Position numbers and translations under genes: made by a program. Of a stretch of 8,457 bases of DNA, positions 5,004 through 8,457 are shown piece by piece. How positions within the stretch are numbered: position 1 is the stretch's first letter; each line of letters begins with the position of its first letter. Origin of the DNA: Rubrobacteraceae bacterium (GTDB lineage Bacteria; Actinomycetota; Rubrobacteria; Rubrobacterales; Rubrobacteraceae). The notes under the pieces were generated by a model. It was not told the origin of the DNA and searched no databases. It saw only the letters and a list, made by a program, of their open reading frames with translations. The DNA lies in NCBI GenBank assembly GCA_013698525.1, contig JACCSM010000028.1, forward strand, positions 1 through 8,457. The letters are read 5' to 3'.

Positions 5004-5693
5004 TTAGTCGTCGTTCTTGTCGTCGTCGTGGTCCTCGCCGTTGTCGCCGTCGCCGATTTTGGCGATGACTGTGGCTTCTCCTATGAGCAGGCCACCCTTG
5101 AACAGGTCGGTGTCGAACGCCTCGTTCAGCGCTTTGGCCGCCTGGGCGGTCAGCTTGGCGTCGACGCCCTTTAGCACGATCTTCTCGGAGCCGACCTTCA
5201 CGCCCTCGGGAGCGCCCAGCCTAAGCAACGCTATGCGCTGCCCTGTTCCGGCCACCTTGGCGGTCAGGACGAATCGGTCCAGGTCGATCACGAAGCGCTT
5301 CACCACCACGCTCTTGGAGTCGGCGCTGAAGGAGAGCCCACCAGAGTGCACGATCTGGCCGCCGAGCGGGTCCTTGTCCACCTTGCCCCCGACTATCGGG
5401 AAGGCGAAGGCCGGGCGCTTGGCGGTGGGTCCGACGGCCGCCCCGGTCGCCTCGACTTTGACGCCCGCGTCCGAGAGGGCAGCAGCCGTGCCTTTGTCGA
5501 TCTTTAGCAAGGTCTTTCCGCTCAGCGGGATAGTATTGCCGTTATGCCGCTCGGCGCTTTGGGCGGCGGTTGGCGAGAGCGCCAGGATGACGAGCGCCAG
5601 CGCCGCGATCGCGCTTGCGAGCGTCACCAGCGCCAGGGCACTCATGCTCGAGCGGCCTGGGGCGCCGAATACGCTCTTGGTTAAAGTCCTCAT
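5004..5693 (-). CDS. Secreted HtaA-like domain protein with acidic C-terminus, 229 aa
   Basis: Residues 1-46 form an export signal: a basic start (MRTLTKSVFG), a hydrophobic core at about 17-40, and a likely cleavage near 'PTAAQSA'. The mature part has the pattern 'GKTLLKIDKGTAAALSDAGV', 'FAFPIVGGKVD', 'GQIVHSGGLSFSA', 'FVIDLDRFVLTAKV', 'LTAQAAKALNEAF' and 'LFKGGLLIGEATV'. I associate this with HtaA-like cell-surface domains of Solirubrobacter-type actinobacteria. Corynebacterial HtaA binds haem, but no haem-ligand argument can be made here. The tail 'DGDNGEDHDDDKNDD' is very acidic and might bind cations. ATG 5693 is preceded by GGAGGT with a long 12-nt spacer. Two more AAGGAGGT-like sites (5781-5800) lie upstream without a start codon. 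It is probably monocistronic, with the terminator at 4905-4941. Confidence 0.75.
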   Translation of the reverse strand: MRTLTKSVFGAPGRSSMSALALVTLASAIAALALVILALSPTAAQSAERHNGNTIPLSGKTLLKIDKGTAAALSDAGVKVEATGAAVGPTAKRPAFAFPIVGGKVDKDPLGGQIVHSGGLSFSADSKSVVVKRFVIDLDRFVLTAKVAGTGQRIALLRLGAPEGVKVGSEKIVLKGVDAKLTAQAAKALNEAFDTDLFKGGLLIGEATVIAKIGDGDNGEDHDDDKNDD

Positions 5694-5850
5694 GGTGATG
5701 GGTGTACCTCCATTTTCGTTGGTTGGCCGCCACGAGACGGCCACGCTTGGTGCTCTTATCTGTGGGTATAGCTCGAAGTGAACCTCCTTCGACCTCCTTT
5801 GGGGTAGCTGCTGTCTCTTGTTGAGATCGTAGGGGAGGATGGGGAAGAAG

Positions 5851-5924
5851 GAATCGGGCAAAACGACCATTTTGTGATGGTTTAATCCGCCCATACACGA
5901 ATCAGGCAAAACGACTACTTTCTG
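5851..5924 (-). promoter_or_regulatory. Two 26-nt direct repeats upstream of the HtaA-like gene
   Basis: Units at 5851-5876 and 5899-5924 share 22 of 26 bases and are 48 bp apart. On the gene's strand both contain GTCGTTTTGCC followed by YGATTC. They lie 160-230 bp upstream of the ATG at 5693, so duplicated promoter or regulator sites are plausible. No sigma-A promoter is obvious. 5694-5850 holds the long leader. Confidence 0.5.
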
Positions 5925-6050
5925 GGACTACTTGCTCTTGGCAAGCGAGAGGCGAATCTCGGGTAACCCCGTACAAGTGTGCGCCCAGAATGTAGCCCAC
6001 GCTGTCAGTATGCAACCGGCGGTGTCTAGTAGCCTTGGCCCTTCCTCTTG

Positions 6051-6084
6051 CCCTCCTTCACGCGCTCGGGCGAAGGAGGGTTTT
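6051..6084 (+). terminator. Terminator-like hairpin upstream of copy B
   Basis: CCCTCCTTC (6051-6059) and GAAGGAGGG (6072-6080) make a perfect 9-bp stem with a 12-nt loop, directly followed by TTTT. No plus-strand gene is evident before it (5694-6050), so it may stop read-through or an unseen short transcript, insulating the promoter at 6113. Confidence 0.6.
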
Positions 6085-6112
6085 CCGAAGTTTAGTGTAA
6101 GCAAGAAGGATC

Positions 6113-6140
6113 TTGACACGTCTGCCATCGTTGCTACTAT
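6113..6140 (+). promoter_or_regulatory. Near-consensus sigma-A promoter ahead of copy B
   Basis: TTGACA (6113-6118), a 16-bp spacer and TACTAT (6135-6140) make one of the best promoters in the window. Transcription should begin near 6147, about 45 nt before the conserved repeat copy B and over 500 nt before the next convincing gene. This fits a non-coding transcript. Confidence 0.75.
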
Positions 6141-6192
6141 GCGCACTTGGGAAGGGAATAACCTGATACTTCGCCCTCGAGATTTTCATCAG

Positions 6193-6415
6193 AGACCTGC
6201 TCACGAACTCTGCAAAGCACATGGCTGTAGCTCGGCTGGTAGGGCATTTCTGGGGATCGGCAAACCGAGGCACCTCTGCCGTGGCGCTCGGGTGCCGCGA
6301 GGCTGGCGGAGAGCTAGAGCGCTCGTTGGGGCTTGGCGTTCCTTCGTCGAGCATTTCGGCATGCGGGGCACCGTGACTGATGCTTGGGAACCGGCGAGGA
6401 GCACCGTAGACTACC
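6193..6415 (+). ncRNA. Copy B of the ~220-nt diverged repeat, candidate structured RNA
   Basis: This region aligns with 657-873 from AGACCTGCTCA to CCGTAGACTACC, with indels and many substitutions. The stem GTCGA-GCATT-TCGGC (6346-6360) corresponds to the GCCGA/TCGGC stem in copy A, keeping pairing through a wobble. A strong promoter lies just upstream. A long open frame crosses it (about 5932-6630), but it begins before the promoter, lacks a ribosome site and resembles no family I know. The conserved blocks shift frame between copies. It could be an independent small RNA or the 3' end/omega RNA of a lost TnpB-type transposon. It matches no riboswitch, tmRNA, RNase P, SRP or tRNA that I can recall. 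Nothing convincing was seen in 6416-6672. Confidence 0.5.
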
Positions 6416-6672
6416 GACAGCGGCTTGCGTTGATACTGACCCGCACACACCATGCATGCACAACCGGTCTGGTAGACTTCTCGGTCGAACCGTCTGTAGC
6501 CATCATGCGCTCCGGGCCAATCACACTGAAATCCGCTGGAGGACTCGGTCGCGTCGGGAGCGCGGCAGGCAAAAGACTACGGGCGAGAAGGCCCCGGCGG
6601 CTAATGCCAATGAAGGAGGTCGCGAGGTAGACGTGAAGGCATACAACGAACAGCTCACCCATTGGAGTTTCT

Positions 6673-7098
6673 ATGACAGTTCGCCTTGCATCTTGTAGTT
6701 GCGGTCAGCTTCAAACGCAAGTTCGCGGAGATCCAATCCGCGTCTCCGTCTGCCACTGCTACGCTTGCCAACGCAGAACCGGCAGTGTCTTTAGCGCGCA
6801 GGCGAACTTTCCTCGCGAGTCCGTGGCCATCAAGGGCAATGGCACGGAGTTTGTCCGGGTTGGAGACGAAGGCGGACGATTCAGGTTCACCTTCTGCCCT
6901 AAATGCGGGTCAACGGTCTTCTACGTCGAGGAAGGGGATGAACAAGAGATCGCCATTCCTGTCGGAGCCTTCGCGGACTCACAATTTCCAGCCCCAACGG
7001 TCTCGGTCTACGAGGAGCGCAGGCATTGGTGGGTTTCTGTTCCCGACGATGTCGAGCACTGGCGTACCGACCCAAGCGCTCCCGACACCATCGTCTGA
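6673..7098 (+). CDS. GFA/CENP-V family zinc protein (glutathione-dependent formaldehyde-activating-like), 141 aa
   Basis: This is a small cytoplasmic beta-rich zinc protein. The family's cysteines are all present: Cys8 and Cys10 in 'SCSCGQLQ', Cys27, Cys29 and Cys32 in 'VCHCYACQRRTGS', and Cys75 and Cys78 in 'FTFCPKCGSTVFY'. These bind one structural and one second zinc in the GFA fold. The end 'VPVGAF'-like segment (IPVGAFAD) and 'YEERRHWWV' are also typical. Gfa of Paracoccus was proposed to speed glutathione-formaldehyde adduct formation, but most members have no proven role and actinobacteria usually lack glutathione, so that activity should not be assumed. The ATG is preceded by GGAG five bases upstream. 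It stands alone; the promoter at 6113 might read into it. Confidence 0.9.
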   Translation: MTVRLASCSCGQLQTQVRGDPIRVSVCHCYACQRRTGSVFSAQANFPRESVAIKGNGTEFVRVGDEGGRFRFTFCPKCGSTVFYVEEGDEQEIAIPVGAFADSQFPAPTVSVYEERRHWWVSVPDDVEHWRTDPSAPDTIV

Positions 7099-7131
7099 AG
7101 CCCAGTGTCAGATCCCGCTTGAGTAGGGTGA

Positions 7132-7404
7132 TCAATTCAGTGCCAAGCCAGCAAAATCCAAACCGTTGCCCTAGGAGGTGCCGACATCCTCAAGGGAGAG
7201 GGTGGAAATGACAAGCTCCTAGGCGGGGTAGGCAACGACAAGGTAGTTGGTAGCGGCGGGGCCGACTTCCTGTATGGGGAGGACGGAGGCGATACGCTCA
7301 ACTCGAAAGATGGAGTGAACGGTAACGACACCCTAGACGGCGGAGCAGGAACTGACACGAAGGTAACAGACACCACCGAGAAGTCGATAGTGAGGATCCC
7401 GTAG
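7132..7404 (+). pseudogene. RTX-like calcium-binding protein remnant lacking its start
   Basis: After a TGA at 7129-7131 the frame is open for 90 codons. It encodes nonapeptide-like RTX units: '[20 protein letters not shown]', '[20 protein letters not shown]', '[20 protein letters not shown]' and then '[16 protein letters not shown]' to a TAG. The glycine/aspartate pattern is that of calcium-binding beta-roll repeats in secreted proteins. There is no ATG, GTG or TTG before the repeats, no signal peptide and no ribosome site, unlike the intact relative at 7646. The 5' half therefore seems to have been deleted, perhaps with the join near 7132-7160. A good terminator (7429-7459) remains behind it. 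Confidence 0.72.
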
Positions 7405-7428
7405 GGGGAAAGTGAGGACACATTGGCA

Positions 7429-7459
7429 GGCCGGGGCTCGAAGCAGCCTCGGCCCTTTT
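7429..7459 (+). terminator. Rho-independent terminator after the RTX remnant
   Basis: GGCCGGGGCT (7429-7438) pairs with AGCCTCGGCC (7445-7454), ten pairs with one G-U wobble and a 6-nt loop. CTTTTC follows immediately. Confidence 0.8.
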
Positions 7460-7469
7460 CGCTTCTCGT

Positions 7470-7510
7470 CCTTATTCACCCGAGTGCCTGGAACGTGGAT
7501 TCTCAAAAGT
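7470..7510 (+). repeat. 41-nt repeated intergenic sequence, copy 2
   Basis: This copy (34/41 identical to 4831-4871) begins right after the terminator at 7429-7459 and lies about 135 bp before the GTG of the secreted RTX-like gene. It may belong to that gene's promoter region. Its last bases start a 9-mer, AAAGTTCCA (7506-7514), that recurs at 7566-7574. Confidence 0.6.
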
Positions 7511-7559
7511 TCCACCGTATAGCACGCCTTCACCGCTACACATCTGGCTCTGTCGCATA

Positions 7560-7630
7560 TAGACTAAAGTTCCAAAGCGACTGGAGTTCTAAAGTGAGGT
7601 ACCTCCACAAAGAGGCACCGAGGTAGTCTA
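7560..7630 (+). promoter_or_regulatory. Leader of the RTX-like gene with flanking inverted repeat
   Basis: TAGACTA (7560-7566) and TAGTCTA (7624-7630) are exact complements enclosing 57 nt that contain the palindrome GAGGTACCTC. The right arm ends one base before the ribosome site AAGGAGG (7632-7638). A weak -10 candidate TATAGA overlaps the left arm; no good -35 is visible. Confidence 0.35.
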
Positions 7631-7645
7631 GAAGGAGGCAACGAA

Positions 7646-8017
7646 GTGAAGAGAGCAGGCACCTTCCTCACGCTGATGAGCGTGATGGTCCTCGTGTTCG
7701 CCGGCGTAGCCCTAGCCGCATTGATCGAGGGCAATAACAGACCGAACACCCTTGTAGGCACCCCTAAGGGTGACGCTATCTACGGCTATGGTGGCGCTGA
7801 CAGCATCGACGCTCGGGGCGGCGGCGACGCGTTGCGCCTTGGCGGTGGCCGGGACAAAGGCTACGGGGAGCGTGGCGACGACTATATCCGTGCGGTAGAT
7901 GGGAGCAAGGACGACATCTCCTGTGGCCCTGGTTCTGATCGCGCAATAGCCAACCCCGGGGACAAAGTCGCAGAGGGGTGTGAGGTGATCATCAGGAAGG
8001 GGATAAGGGTCGACTAA
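7646..8017 (+). CDS. Secreted RTX-like (hemolysin-type repeat) protein, 123 aa
   Basis: The GTG start has an ideal ribosome site (AAGGAGG, spacer 7). Residues 1-24 form a clear Sec signal (basic MKRAG, hydrophobic TFLTLMSVMVLVFAGVALA, cleavage after Ala24). The mature protein has degenerate glycine/aspartate repeats: 'NTLVGTPKGDAIYGYGGADS', 'IDARGGGDALRLGGGRDKGY' and 'GERGDDYIRAVDGSKDD', which resemble the RTX beta-roll that binds calcium. The end has two cysteines, Cys93 ('DISCGPGSDRA') and Cys112 ('EGCEVI'), possibly a disulfide outside the cell. Such small proteins are multi-copy in Rubrobacter-like genomes, and a broken relative precedes it and another secreted protein follows. It is likely extracellular or wall-associated; no enzymatic residues are seen and its role is unknown. 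Confidence 0.85.
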   Translation: MKRAGTFLTLMSVMVLVFAGVALAALIEGNNRPNTLVGTPKGDAIYGYGGADSIDARGGGDALRLGGGRDKGYGERGDDYIRAVDGSKDDISCGPGSDRAIANPGDKVAEGCEVIIRKGIRVD

Positions 8018-8181
8018 CCCCGGAGAGGAGGGAGGCGAGGAGGTGCGGGGAAGGGGCCTTCTCTGAAGGTGGGTACATAGCAACCCGCTCGTAACACTCA
8101 AGTAACCGCAAGTATATGCCACCTGGCGTACGCGCGCGGCGACAGCAACGCTCACAATAGAGTCTGCCAAGGACATAAACG

Positions 8182-8243
8182 CTACCCTAGGTAGAGGCTA
8201 AGAAGCTCGCCATCGTAATGATGGGCGCTTGTAAGGGGCGAGC
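8182..8243 (+). other. Structured stretch in the leader of the next gene
   Basis: CTACC-CTA-GGTAG (8182-8194) is followed by a long-range stem GCTCGCC (8205-8211) with GGCGAGC (8237-8243), which encloses a CATC/GATG stem. Further on, ACTCC/GGAGT and AGAGA/TCTCT stems occur up to about 8305. I could not match this to a known riboswitch. The 8018-8355 gap holds a purine-rich stretch at its start (8018-8060) and no gene. Confidence 0.4.
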
Positions 8244-8355
8244 AGAGTCACTCCGTTGGGAGTTGCCTCATCCGCTCCAGAGAAGGTAAGCTGTCTCTTG
8301 GAAGGTGAATCAAAGGCGGGGGAGACTCTGACTCTCGCGTCCGGAAGGGGCATGC

Positions 8356-8457
8356 ATGAAGAGAACCACGCTGTTGATAGCGTCGATGATGCTAGCGCTG
8401 CTGGTAGCCGCAGGGGTGGCCTTGGCCCAGGACGGGGTGCCAAAGGTCTGCAATACC
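8356..8457 (+). CDS. Secreted protein, N-terminal 34 residues only (runs off the right edge)
   Basis: ATG 8356 has AAGGGG five bases upstream. The visible part is a Sec signal: basic MKRTT, the hydrophobic stretch LLIASMMLALLVAAGVALA, a probable cleavage after Ala24, then QDGVPKVCNT. The signal resembles that of the protein at 7646 in length and its 'GVALA' end, and the short mature start with a Cys is common among actinobacterial RTX-like calcium-binding proteins. It is therefore probably a third member of this local group, although no repeats are yet visible before the window ends. Confidence 0.7.
   Translation, partial: MKRTTLLIASMMLALLVAAGVALAQDGVPKVCNT

Noticed and set aside
5017..5781. 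Plus-strand 254-codon frame opposite the HtaA-like gene
   Set aside because: Antisense shadow; the minus-strand frame has the signal peptide, domain pattern and terminator.
6226..6262. tRNA-like D-arm (GTAGCTCGGCTGGTAG) in copy B
   Set aside because: No T-arm GGTTCGA-type sequence, no acceptor stem and no matching anticodon arm; not kept in copy A.
5932..6630. Open frame of 232 codons on the plus strand
   Set aside because: It starts with TTG without a ribosome site, crosses a terminator-like hairpin, a strong promoter and the repeat, and shows no domain pattern; high-GC DNA gives such frames by chance.
6633..6698. 21-codon ORF overlapping the GFA start
   Set aside because: Ribosome site only marginal and the peptide has no recognisable feature; overlap can be chance.

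Overview
The window looks like a piece of chromosome from a high-GC actinobacterium, most likely Rubrobacter or a close relative. The reasons are strong Shine-Dalgarno sequences with GTG starts, a DUF2795 gene, and a run of small secreted RTX-like proteins with a type of signal peptide I associate with that genus. The genus is an inference from protein style only.

Layout, left to right. At 1-470, on the minus strand, is the N-terminal part of a GntR/HutC regulator. It is preceded by an overlapping 31-codon ORF with one hydrophobic segment. A perfect 20-bp operator palindrome overlaps a TTGACA/TAACAT promoter, and an octamer array lies behind it. At 657-873 is the first of two diverged copies (A) of a sequence of about 220 nt that could encode a structured RNA. 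At 961-1806 is an alpha/beta hydrolase. At 1833-2060, on the minus strand, is a frameshifted transposase relic. At 2188-4097 is a two-gene dapD-dapE operon of the succinylase branch of lysine/DAP synthesis. dapD has an ATA codon where its start should be.

From 4098 to 6672 genes are sparse. A DUF2795 gene and a secreted HtaA-like gene lie on the minus strand, separated by several long inverted repeats and a terminator. On the plus strand a terminator-like hairpin and a near-consensus sigma-A promoter precede copy B of the 220-nt sequence (6193-6415). I see nothing convincing in 6416-6672. From 6673 onward come a GFA/CENP-V zinc protein, a start-less RTX remnant with its terminator, an intact secreted RTX-like protein, a structured leader, and the start of another secreted protein cut off by the window edge.

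Only dapD/dapE clearly act together; the two envelope-type groups (HtaA-like; RTX-like) appear to be accessory. A 41-nt sequence occurs both at 4831-4871 and at 7470-7510, linking two of the intergenic regions. The most unusual items are the duplicated RNA-like element with its promoter, the apparent AUA start of dapD, the TGCTGA octamer arrays next to two promoters, and the small membrane ORF overlapping gntR.
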